From contig JAGFMI010000012.1 of assembly GCA_021030905.1 (NCBI GenBank), positions 186,001 to 250,000 of the forward strand: a stretch of 64,000 bases of DNA. Reading direction: 5' to 3'. Shown in pieces: positions 10,989-21,995 of this stretch (positions within the stretch are counted from its first letter, which is position 1; each line of letters starts with the position of its first letter). Source of the DNA: Pyrenula massariospora (Eukaryota; Ascomycota; Eurotiomycetes; Pyrenulales; Pyrenulaceae). The notes below the pieces were generated by a model that was not told the origin of the DNA, searched no databases, and worked only from the letters and a program-made list of their open reading frames with translations. The translations under genes and the position numbers were made by a program.

Positions 10989-12592
10989 CCTAGAGGGATC
11001 GCAAGCATGATCAGGAGCAACTGCCTTGAAATGATTCCTCTAGCAGTCAACATTGTGTTAAATTGTAAATTCCGACGGCGGCTCAATTTGGGGAAATTGC
11101 GTCAATTCACGTCAGAGCTGAAAAGACTCGGACCGGGATAGTGCGTCGAAAAGCCCGATGGACCTGCAGCCTTTCAATCCTGCCTCAGTGGTTTGGCCAT
11201 TTTCATTTGACGGCTGATGGTGTTTTTGGTACATCTGAATCATGCCGAGAACGCGGTTCTTCCAATAATCAATTATTTCGGCAGAAAATTTGTGGCTTTA
11301 TGTAGTGCCCATTGGAAATATAAAGTTCTTGGCGGGTCCTCGACGAGCGCGACTCAGACGTAGCTTTGCCGATTATGTACTTCCTACTCTCATTTTCGCA
11401 CTACAAACAATGTGAGTCTATTTTGGACGTTGACAAGGCCTCTAATACGATTTTTTTCCACCCTAAACTTCTTCGCCATCCTAATTGACGCCGCATCACC
11501 CTCATACCAAAAAAGCTGAAACAAACCTCTGCCGGTAAGCGGACTACACTACTCACTGTTCGCTAAATATAGAAACGCTGATTCACGAAGTGCACACTCC
11601 TTCAATTTTACCGGAGAACCTCAAGTCCGCGGCATTAATACCTAGTTCCTATCTACACGCTCCACTTAGACCGCAATGTATAACCAGAAGAAAATCGCTT
11701 TAGTACAGGGCCTCAGAAATACGCTATGACAGTTTGAGAGCCTAGAATCCCAAAAGAAATTTCAAGATGTTAGACCAGCATTCTAATGCAAAGTCAGTTC
11801 TATGCCTCCTTCAGGCAAACACCAAGTCTGGGAGTATGAGTCCACTGAAGCGAAAATGGGATGAACAAGAGACGGCTACTGCTAAGTAGGAGCATATCTG
11901 TATAGGGAAGGCATAATGGCAACGCCTATACCTACCTACCGGATTTCTTTCTTTCGTTCTTTCCAAATATCTTAAAAATCAATCAATCATCCACAATCAT
12001 TATAGTATTAATTATTAAAATCAATGCAATTGCGGCACAACTTGCCCACATTCCGCTACGGCCCGCTCCGTAGCCATGATGCTTGCCAACTTAAAGTCGC
12101 TGGAACTGATTAAAGCCTTTACTATAGAAGTTTTTGATTGCCCTGAACAGCCTCTTTATATTTACCTTGACCAAATGCCTTCTGGTTTGTCTGTTAACAT
12201 GTATACAAAATGCAAGTTTCCCTTAGCTTAGACTCTTCGCGTCCCACCTTAAGATGGCCAATCTATTTTAAAATAACCGCAACTTTATCGTAAGTGTTCT
12301 TTGGAGGATATCAGAGTTATTCACGAGATGTGTTTCGAAAAGCATTTGCAAATTTTATAGCCACGGCGGATTTTCTAGAGGACGGTTTTACAACGGTATG
12401 AGGCTTCGCTGATCATGACTTCTGGAAAATCGAAGAGGTTCTTCTGCTACAGCAAATCCATCATGAACCGCAAGAGTATGAGGATTGGGAAGTGAAGCGT
12501 CATTCTTACCTCCAGGTCTGAACTTACAGGACTTGGAATTGTTGATTTTCGAAAGTTGCATGAGTCTCTAGACCTCAAGTGAACATTGTATC
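10989..12592. other. Long intergenic region, nothing recognised
   Basis: About 1.6 kb without a supportable exon. A 51-codon frame from about 12077 (MMLANLKSLELIKAF) is too short to call. The upstream part includes the HET gene promoter. Some A+T-rich stretches near 11960-12020 may be weakly RIP-affected, but this is not clear by eye. Confidence 0.5.
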
Positions 12593-13950
12593 TTATCCGC
12601 TTAGTCGAAGATCCCACGCCACAACGTCAGAAGTAGTCTCCATCTTATCGTCGTCGGGCAAATTGTACATTACTTCATCCCACGTCCCTGGCTCCAGACC
12701 TATCAAGAAGTTGCTGGCACCCTGTCCCGCGACACGCAGTGCAGACAACTCCGTGCCTTTGTTCTGCTCGCCGCCAATCCTGCAAACCAACAAGGTCCCA
12801 TCCTTCAACGTACGCTCATCAGCGACAACAAAGTAAGCTTTTTCGAAAGCCTTCTTGTCCGAAGGACCATTTCGCAGGATTTTCGCACATTGAACGACTG
12901 ACATCCCTATAAAGGGCCATGCGACGTTATCACCAGCAATTGGATACTTCATGCCCACGTTCCTCTTTTCTTCATGATCAGGCGCTTCATCAAAAGTTTT
13001 CGAGGATGGCAGAATAAGGTCTGACAGTCCTGATCGGATGGACCTGTTTTCGTTGAACCAATGATTCAGGGTCTGTAATTGATCTTGAACTGGATTTTTC
13101 TATGATTTGTGGGAGGTATACCTACGTCGTTGGGCACTTCTACCGTGCAAAAGAGAATAAATGGTCCCTGGACATCCACCATTGTGAAGCGTATTGTGTC
13201 GGCCGCACACTGTTAAGACTTCCCAAGGCAGAGCTTTCTTTTAAGTCGAAAGTAGGGAAATGGTCTAAGAAAATCACCCACCTCCGTTGTGAGTGTCCTT
13301 TGGCCGATGTGATGTGGTGGCTGTGTAAGGCTGCCCGTCACAGCGCATCACTCCAACTTCTAAGCGCCGCAGGGATCCCTGCGGCCCGAGGGAAAACCAA
13401 CATTACTACCGACATTCATATGCCACATCAAGCAATGACGATTTGTACGAACGCGGCACAGCGCTTGCTTGTTAGCAATTAAGACACCAAGGTGCCTTAC
13501 TTTAATGCCTTTGACACGTTCGACACTCAAGCTATAGAGCCGTTCGTGCGGTGATACCTTAAAGAAGCCGTCAACCAACGCTACACCCAACTTGTCCTCG
13601 AGACAAGCAACGTCCCGGTCGAAGTGCTCCCAGCCTTCTGCAGCACAGCCCTCTCAGAAAGCGCTGACTGTTTCCCTGTCCACAAGGCAGCGAACTTGAT
13701 GGTAGATTCGTGAGTCCTCGGCCTCGTCTCCACCAGGCTGCAAACTTTCCTCCCATTATCTCTTCTCAGAAAGGTTGCAACCTGGCAGGCGCAAGGCTGC
13801 GACAACCCCAAGTCTGTCCGTAGGTTGCATAAAGTCTCAACGTGTTTTTCGCAAGAAAGGGTTGCACTACAGCGTTTCCGGATGCGATCTTCCCTCATCA
13901 CAAATTGTCGGACATATACTTGCCTTCTCGACAACTGGCAAGTCTTCACC
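12593..13950 (-). pseudogene. Unknown gene, intact-looking 3' half and damaged 5' half
   Basis: The 3' half splices well: an exon reading CAADTIRFTMVDVQGPFILF through EVPND (13219-13126), a 53-nt intron (GTAGGT...AATTACAG), then an exon reading TLNHWFNENRSIRSGL to the stop at 12593 (DVVAWDLRLSG). An upstream exon reads DKLGVALVDGFFKVSPHERL and ends at VERVKGIK before GTAAGG (13500); its junction to CAAD is phase 0 but needs a 281-nt intron. Further upstream the same frame carries a TGA (VSAF*EGCAAEGWEHF) and other stops that no plausible intron removes. Either the gene is decayed at its 5' end or the exon structure is unusual. No domain was recognised. Confidence 0.4.
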
Positions 13951-14236
13951 GCTCTTCTGACTAGATCGTATCGCTGCTACAGCTCTGGATCTCTGTTGCG
14001 GCTGGTTTGAAGTACACTTCCACTTTCTGCAGCCTTGAGCCCTGTGTCACTTGTAGCCTTGCATATCTCACGACTGTTGGATTGCTTAATATGGCAATTC
14101 TAGAGTATGCTGACCCCAGGGCTTAGAGAAATTTATGACTGTTGCAATCGTTCGTCCAAGTTTGTTACACCAGAGCAGTGGCACAAGATACCAATCCCTG
14201 TTATCTTCAAACTGTCTTGCCACTACTACTTAGGTA

Positions 14237-16180
14237 ATGAAGGCCATTGTAGGAAGTTCCCTTCTCGCAACTGGGAGCTTTTGGTCTTCTATTCTCTTCT
14301 TTACATCAGTGTCATATTTCATTGTTCTCGGTCTCTTTCTTACCAAAGATGTGTATTGATTCTGTTCTAATCCTATGGCTATGTGTGCTGTGGTTCAGTG
14401 GCGTTAACGATGCTGCTGCGGTCGACGGCCGAGTCGTCGGACTCCTCAGCAAGAGAGATCCTCCGGCATGTGGTCACTGGTTGATGTGAGCGTTGAGGAC
14501 ATTTCAAAGCTTCGAATACCGATTGAATAGCGCTAACGTTGACTGAAAGGCACTGCAGCGGACGTAAGCATGGGACGGACGGTGGAGACAGTGCATACAA
14601 TGCTTGTAACAACGCATGCTACTACATCCAGTGCATGGAGAAGAAGCTGTTCACAGAGGATACTTGGAATAGCGTGAAATATGGGAAAGTCAAGGTTGCC
14701 AAAAGCGATTGGTCTTTCGCTTGGAAACCAAAAGCTGACAATCGGTGCGTCATATTCTGGGACTCTCTCCTTGCTCTGCTGGGTCTGCTCGCCTTTAAAC
14801 ACTTAATCCGTCTGACAAGACCGAAGACATGATTCCGGGTGCAATTTTGAAAATAAGGTCAAGGGCATTGTAAGCGTTTGTAACGCGGTAAGTGTCTGGA
14901 AACTTTAGCTTCTCGCTGGCAGATCTTTCCGGCACTTGTATAAACGCTCTGACGTAAGGAAAAGATGCCTTTCAGCCAGCTTGTCAACGATGTCCAGGAT
15001 CGCGACGCAAGTAAAGCTGGATACAAAGACATTAATATCCCAACCAGTAATCACGATCGTAGAACCTGCGATGAGGTCAGTTGAAAAGATCTACATGCGC
15101 TCATGTAGCTCGCTAATATTTCAGTTCCCAATGAACACAATGGACATGTTCGAGTGGGGTGATACAAGTGATCCCACTTATGTAAACAGCGAAAGCAAGA
15201 TTCGAGCCAGCTTAAGGTGCATGCCTCATCGTCAAAACGAAAGTCAGTCCCTAATTACTTTGCTACTTACATTCCTCACGCTATGCTAGCACAGTAAGAG
15301 TTCTAGGCTAATTGCAATCAGATGGAGGCTTGCAGTTGAAGAAGCTCACGTCCGGGAAGTCCAACGGCGAAGAAAATGATGACTTTCCTCAACCCTTTCG
15401 AGACATGAAAGCCTGTCCCGATGACACGGCAGTCCCAGCTGGAAATACTTTCAAGATGGCGTTTGCGGCTTTTGAGGAGTCAGTTGTCCAACCGTGAAGC
15501 ATTTATCGTCCGAAAGGTTATGTTTGCTGATACTTCCAACCATACATAGTCAGTATACTCCCTATTGCCACATCGCGAAAGATGAAAAGGAACGACAAAA
15601 AATATGCTCTGATAACAATGATGGTCTTCAATTTTTTATGACAGATAAGGCAACCCCCAAAAGCAAGATGAGCTTCCCGTACAAAATTGGGGTAAGCAAT
15701 AGATATGCAATACATCATGGAATGAACGAGAAGAATCCAGCACGAATTCAACAATGCGAAGTCGTTGTCGAGAGGAATATCAATGTCACACCTAATAGCG
15801 ACGGGGCCATCTTCACCTCAGTCACGGTGAAAAGGTCTGATGTGAAGGCCGGGGACGGAGATCTGCGAAGCATTGGAAGCATAAGCCCGAATAGTTGCCT
15901 AAAAGACGACAAATACGTCGTCCCGAAGGACCAGAATCTCCCTTTCGATGTCATAGTGACATATCCTAAAGGCAACAATTTCAAGGACTCGCTTGAAAAA
16001 GACCTCAGCTTCCAATATGGCACGGATCTCAAATGGGATTTGAAGACTACAGGAGTCAGTGCAGTGGTTGATAAGGACAAGCATTGGTGCAAGCAAACGC
16101 CTAAGGAGCAGAAGAGCGGGGGAAAAGTCAAGGCGAAAATTATGAAGACGGAGTGTTATTTCCCGTGCTTTGAGCCGTAA
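14237..16180 (+). CDS. Secreted protein with NucA/NucB-type nuclease-like domain
   Basis: A multi-exon gene of about 480 residues. Exons by phase: 14237-14352, 14399-14485, 14550-14744, an unresolved part (possibly a 13-nt exon 14875-14887), 14959-15075, 15125-15242, 15322-15493 and 15550-16180. The protein opens with a hydrophobic signal segment, then SKRD (a possible Kex2 site), a cysteine patch CGHWLMHCSGRKHG and NACNNACYYIQC. The middle has NHDRRTCDEFPMNT and LRCMPHRQNENGGLQ, matching the CDE-[YF]-P and RC.P..QN..GG blocks of DNase NucA/NucB-like proteins. The last exon adds YTPYCH, ICSDNNDG and a tail of unknown fold with late cysteines (WCKQTP, CYFPCFEP). A secreted nuclease role is inferred from these motifs only. 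Confidence 0.6.
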
Positions 16181-17609
16181 AGCACCTATATACGCTTTCA
16201 ACTTACATTCAAGTCTGTGCACTTAGGCTGCCGGGCACCACTCCTGGTGGGTGAGTGAGTTGTAAAAACATCTGGCTCTGGCAGCCAAGTGTTTTGTATG
16301 TTTTCTATTCATAAGTACATCTCAATCGCGATATTGGGAAATCAGGGTGACCGCCCCTCATCATTCTAGCATCACTAGCCTTAAGTCTGGCACTTTTCAT
16401 TTTTCTTAGTATTGAGATAGGACTGAGAGCTCAGCGGGTTGCACCAATAATAGGTTCGAGCAAATGCTATAACCCGAAGAACTTCAACGCCGATCGTGAT
16501 CTGCGTGTCGCTGGTACTTGGTCTGCAGCCGACAATCTATGCAATGCTACTACATAATTTTGCAATTGCAGGAGTATTTGGGCCCCTCTGAGGCATTTAT
16601 CACCAGGAGCTCTGATCATAGAGAAAAATCGAGTTCATAAAGTCACTCTCTTGAATACTTATACCTGGCAATCGTATGTAAGGTACATGCTAGTATAGAC
16701 CGGTCTCGAGAAGGCGTAAGCACACAACGCTAAATTCTAAGAGCAGAGCCACAAGTGCCGAGTGTTCGAGAATGCTTCTATGAAAGTTTCGCTAGTCTTT
16801 CCAGGCTGTGAAGGCGTGCTTAACCGATTAACTCAATCTGAAGCAACCGAAGCAAGAACCAAGGAAAGCGTCGACATTGCACAGCCTGATAGCCTTCCAC
16901 TTGACCTACCAGCCTGGTGCAAGGCTGAGAAATGCCTCTTCCCGCCTCTTACATACTTACCCCCAAACCCCAACATATGTACACATAAGTCAGCGGTACT
17001 TCTTAGCACATGAGACAAACTTACTGGAAGGTCCAACACTGGGCCTTGCAACATGCTTTCTCGTGGAGGCTGAAACACCGTACGACTGTTTTGCTCCAAA
17101 GCCTCATTTCACAGGCTCGAGTCTCACAATGTTTCGTTGTCATTTGGCTTTTGATTGTATCACTAGCTAAGTCCACGCCTCTTTAAAAATTTGCACTGCC
17201 TCTTAACACTTGACCTCCGTTTACCCTACGGGGAGTGGGAGAGTTTTACTCTACCCATCTTGGCTGCTGTTGCCAACAACATTTCAACGCCTTCCAGATG
17301 AACACCATCGGTAGCACTGAAACGTCTGAGCATCTTTCTTCGCCACTACGCCGAAATACTTGAGCTGGTGATTGCAAGCCTCGTATTGTCGATGGTCCCT
17401 ATGCACTACTATCCGTTGTTACAATGCCAACGTTACAGCCTAATCGATTCAGTGTTGTTAGCAAATCTGTGGCAACAGGCTTGTTGAACGGCAATGCTTG
17501 AGGACTCAACAGCGGAAGCCACACTATATAGACCAATGCTTTTCGCATATAGCCCCTACGATCGAGTATCTTAGAAAACGTTAATTTCATTCAACCGCTC
17601 TCCCTCACG
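16181..17609. other. Intergenic, nothing recognised
   Basis: About 1.4 kb between two same-strand secreted-protein genes. Open frames near 16762-17170 are short and without family features. Confidence 0.5.
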
Positions 17610-19307
17610 ATGATTGTTCGTTTGCTGTCTGTGTCCCTTGCTTGTGCCTTTTCATTACTTTTCTATTCAGGATCGTCTCTTGCATCAGCAGGTCGGCCGG
17701 CCGATATCAGGCAACGTGGTCTAGGACGGAGGGATTCTACAGTAAGCGCCGAAACTTCTGGTAAGACGGATGCGTTCCATGCTTGAGCTCCGTTGATTTT
17801 CGGCACAGTCTCCTCTTCAGCCGGATCTATTCACACCCTGATCGAGATCATTCCTCGGGAAGCAGCTCAAAAGCCAATCAGCTGCGCACAATGCTCGAAA
17901 GAATTTTGCGATGACTCGCACAAAAAGTATCGAGAACAGGAGAAATGCCAATGCGTGAACTGCCCGGACCGAAAGAAGCCAGACAAGAATACCAATGATC
18001 GGTGCCTTTGCACCGGCATGGAGTCCGCCACTGGGGATAAAGACTCGGACGGCGGTAAGAAATGCGCCAGATGCGGCGACGGAAAAATCCCAAATAAAGA
18101 CCATACCGATTGCGATCAATGCCCAGCCGGTCAGATACCGCACGACAAGGGCAGAAATAAAGACGGGACATGTAAGAAATGTAAAAACGGTCAGACAAAC
18201 CAGCAGCAAACGAAGTGCGAGAAAAAAGACGATGACGATGACGATGACGATGGCAAGGGTCATAGTGGAGGGAAAGGCGGAGGCGGTAGAGGAGACGGTC
18301 CTCCCAGCGGGCCCCCTGGCACAGATGGTACAGGTGGCGGCGGAGGAGGTGGTGGAGATCGCGGGAAGGGACTAGTACTCGGCGGTATCACTGGGGTGGG
18401 GACTATCTACTTGATCCCGCTCTGTCCGCCAGGTCAAGGCTCCGACGACCAAAGTGACAAGTCCAAGTGCCGGAAGTGTGATGATAGGTTCATTGCCGTG
18501 GGCGACAAGTGCAGGCGCAAGCAAAATTGTCCCCATGGGCAAGTCCAGGATGGAGACGATTGTCACAAAGATCTGAAATGTCCTGAGGGGCGACAGATTC
18601 AGATGGACGGCAACTGCATCAATATTGGTAAGGCGGTCATGAGCGACAGCGATAGAACAGCGCTGCGGATACGTGCAGCCGAATGCCTCCTGCTTACCAG
18701 CCTTACTTTGGATTCGAAGAAGCTCGACGACATCAACTCCGGGATCAAAGAGGCCCAGCCTCTTGACATTGCCAATGGCGGGTTTAACCAAGACTTCCTC
18801 GACAATACGTGGCAATTTAAGTGGCCAATGGATGTTCCCTACGACCAAAAGGGCGATATGGGCGACGACAAGTTCTTGAAGCCTTGGTTTGATTACATAG
18901 CCGACCAAAAAGAGATCAAACCTAAGGATGGAAAGCGATATTCGGACAATCACCTCGATGACATCGCTGATGTTGGGAGCAATGCTCAGAAGAAATCAGC
19001 CGATACCTCACACTCAAGCACTATCGACAATCGTGAACTCGATCCATACGTCGTGCATAACAAAAGAGGCAGTACCGCAGTCTTCGACACTGTTGACACG
19101 TGGACGAACAAAGCAAGCGGCGTTGTTACCCCAAAACAAGCGGCGAAGGGTCGATTGGCTCAAGCAATGAACAATCCCGCGAAGAAAGCATTTAGTGTCA
19201 TTGACGGAGATACTAAATTCGGGGACAAAATGGGCCATGCTGTGGATGTGATTACTGGAGACGATAAATTCAAGAACTGCTTGGAATACGTAGAGCCAAA
19301 GAAATAG
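17610..19307 (+). CDS. Secreted cysteine-repeat protein with acidic and glycine-rich linker
   Basis: Exon 1 (17610-17760) encodes a signal peptide (MIVRLLSVSLACAFSLLFYS) and RRD; a 48-nt intron (GTAAGA...GGCACAG) joins in phase 1 to exon 2 (17809-19307), giving 549 residues. After CAQCSKEFC and CQCVNCPDRKKP come repeats of the form C..CP.G......C (CPAGQIPHD, CPPGQGSDD, CPHGQVQDGDDC, CPEGRQIQMDGNC), resembling ephrin-receptor-like or EGF-like repeats. An Asp tract and a Gly-rich linker split the repeats in two blocks. The C-terminal 230 residues form a separate charged region (WQFKWPMDVPYDQ, DHLDD-like patches, GHAVDVITGDD) of no recognised family. Cell-wall or secreted location is inferred from the signal peptide. 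Confidence 0.75.
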
Positions 19308-19630
19308 AGGTGGTTTGAAAATGACGCACTGCCTCACACTTCCCTGCCTCGCGGCGGCGCTCTTGATTGAATAACCTATGGCCCATCATCTTCCCACCGC
19401 TTTTGCTTTTTTGGGCTATCTTTGATTTGCCCCGCATTCCTCTGTTACATTCTATCACGAAAGGTCAACTCCTTAATTCCCGGAAATGCCATCACTAGAG
19501 AGAAAGTTTCGGAAGCGTTGATCATAGAGTTTTTGAAAATTATCGTGTGGTTTCGTAGGATGAGTCTATTTTATACAATTTGCATATCAAAGACTTGATC
19601 AACAAAGTCAAAAGGTGCGATGGCCCAGTG
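19308..19630. other. Convergent intergenic spacer
   Basis: Short 3'-to-3' gap between the cysteine-repeat gene and the P-loop gene. Nothing else seen. Confidence 0.6.
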
Positions 19631-20422
19631 TCACGTACGTGCTTCCGTATAGGCTTCGACATTCGTATCATCGATGCTTTTCTGCAAGTACCTCTCCTCA
19701 GTTTCTGTTTCGCTATCTGCATTCTTCGACACAACGTCCTTTATCCGGCTCAGTATGACAGCAGCAGCCTCGTCAATCTCCATGCCGTCGACATCAAGTT
19801 CATACTCCCAAACATCGGGCGATTGGAATCCGGCGCTGCGAAAAGAATAGACATGGTGATTGCGGAGTATGTCCTTCAATATCGTCACATCGGTCAGCTT
19901 TGATTTCAATCCTGGAGACCGGCCAGAGAATCGTCGAATGTTCTCCTTCTCGTTGCAGCGAAGAATAAACACTATAAAGCATCTTCCGCTTTTCTTGGCG
20001 CTCTCGTAATATTCTTGCAGACTAATGGCGCGGCCGTCGTTAAATGTCTCTTGATAGTAGGTGGTAATGATTGTCCGTTGCTGCAGAGCTGGATTCTCGG
20101 CGATGCAATTCAACATAGGGGTTCTCTAGAGCACAAAGCTTTTTAGTCGGGTGACGAAATCCTTCTGCAGATCGAAACGTACCAGTGCTTTCCGCAGATC
20201 ACGATATCCCACGTCGTCCCGCTCAAGAAGGGCAGCCGCAGGGTCGATGAGCAAATGGTTATCAAAATACTTTGAATCGGGGATAAGCTCTCTGTTGCGT
20301 CAATGTAAGAGAAGAGCTCCTAGATTGTCTGTAGAAGGCTTTCCCTACTGTAGAGTAGATGCTATAGTAGCCTTTCCAACGCCTGGATAACCATTGAAGA
20401 CAATAAGAGGCCCCGGAGTCAT
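19631..20422 (-). CDS. P-loop (AAA_33-like) kinase family protein
   Basis: Three exons, 20422-20349, 20291-20183 and 20125-19631, splice in frame (phase 2 then phase 0) to 225 residues. The N-terminus has a Walker A motif, FNGYPGVGKAT, at residues 9-19, preceded by the hydrophobic strand PLIVF. Downstream are DNHLLIDPAAALLERDD, RTIITTYYQE and FIVFILRCNEKENIRRF, the layout of small ATP-dependent kinases that phosphorylate metabolites or nucleosides. The C-terminus includes GMEIDEAAAVILSRIKD and an acidic tail. The substrate is unknown. The frame is intact with normal splice sites. The assignment to the broad P-loop kinase group is firm; the subfamily is not. Confidence 0.8.
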
Positions 20423-21995
20423 TTTGTACGAAACCAGCGGGATGGGCTGCCTTATCGTAATATGATCGGGTGGTAGATGTAGTCTCCGTCGATGAGGATA
20501 TGCTAATTCTGCTGGAACGTGGCTGTGGAGCTCGGACCCAGAAAGTGGCGGGGAGATGGTAAAGAGGAAGGGGAGGTTGGTAGGCTGATCTGACCGAGAG
20601 ACTTAAAGGTATTCAGTCGTTTACTAGATTTTGAGCTCTCAAAACGAAGGGACTGGATAGAGGCGATTAGGGACTTGTCTTTGTCTAGTTTGACGCCGAG
20701 GAGCTCACCTATGCTTAGACCGTAGTAGCAAAGGTCGAAAGCCTTTTCGAACTATCTAGATTTTAATGCTTGTCCTTTCGTGCTATCAGAATCCCTCTCA
20801 CTTTAACTTCAAGTATTAGAGAGATCATCTATCTCACCGATGGCAAATAATTGTGAAATAATCCTTGAAATGGTGTTGTGAATCTCGTACTTATTGTTTG
20901 AAGCTTCATCCATTCAAATGGTTGTAGGAATGTCTTGATCACATCTTGGCACATGGTAGTTTGGTCATTCAGTTTACGTGAATGACTTACGGTAACTAGG
21001 TACGCTTGGACCCCCTCTGCATCTGCGGGCGGAGCGGAAACATTTGACCTGGACGGAGATGCTCAATTGTGAGCCCACTTGGGCGTGGCTTTGACGTGAC
21101 TTGCTGCAGAAAGAAAAATTGAGGTGTGTTGACCTTCAACTTTGAACAGCGATTCTGGCTTGAAGAAAGACTGCCTTGCGATGGCTGTTGAAAGCCCCTG
21201 GCTGACCGCACCGGTAGACCCGCGCGTTCCTAGAATTTTCCACCAGCTGGGAAGTTGCACCTCTCAACGACTCTCAAGCGAACCGATAGGTGTCGAGAAC
21301 GACAGGACGACCTCTTGAATGTGTATTGTCTGCCATTCTCTGCCTGTTTTCACCACTCTCCCCTCTGGCTGTTCTCATCTGCCCTTCTCTGACCGTTCCG
21401 GTCCAACATCTCCGTCTCGTACACCTGTGTATTCATCATACTCGCCTGTTTTCCTGTGCAGTCTTCCAGCACTGCGAGTCCCGCGATCGCGAAACATCAG
21501 AGAAGAATGGGGCACGCCACAACGGTAAGCGCTAACAGAGTGTTGTGTGCGAAATCAGCATCATGGGTTTCGAACCCTCCAAATCATGAGTCTGAGAGTG
21601 GACATGGACAGTACCGCAGATCCCACTGCATAGAGCGGGGGACTACTGAGGGAAGAGAAGGCTTGGACACGGGCTGGAAAGGGCACGAAAGAATTCTGGG
21701 CTACGGAACAGATGACAGATTAGAAAGTTCATATGGGGGCGTTTGCTTACTTGGCAACTTAATTTATACATACTTGTAAACTCGGGTTTGATATGAAGAT
21801 GCTACTCAAGGCTCAGCAGAGTATTGACGGCGCGACTCTAGGATTTGATTGTGGTGAGGGAGTCAAGATACAGGACTGAGAGGTCTTGCTTTATGCGCCA
21901 ATGTTGTGATGAAGACGATAATGCACATTGAAATCAAGGTTTCAGAGAAAGAATGTATATTCTGGAAATGATGGTCTAGTAATGACTCCATACCT
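20423..21995. other. Intergenic, nothing recognised
   Basis: About 1.6 kb with short overlapping frames. A palindromic GGGTTTCGAACCC near 21566 resembles a tRNA B box, but no flanking stem or A box fits a tRNA. Confidence 0.5.

Noticed and set aside
15494-16180. Separate gene starting at the ATG at 15494
   Set aside because: A 56-nt intron beginning at 15494 joins this frame in phase to the upstream exons, and the supposed N-terminus is a poor signal peptide.
21541-21600. tRNA gene suggested by GGGTTTCGAACCC
   Set aside because: The T-arm does not form a five-pair stem with a normal loop and no A box or acceptor stem could be placed.
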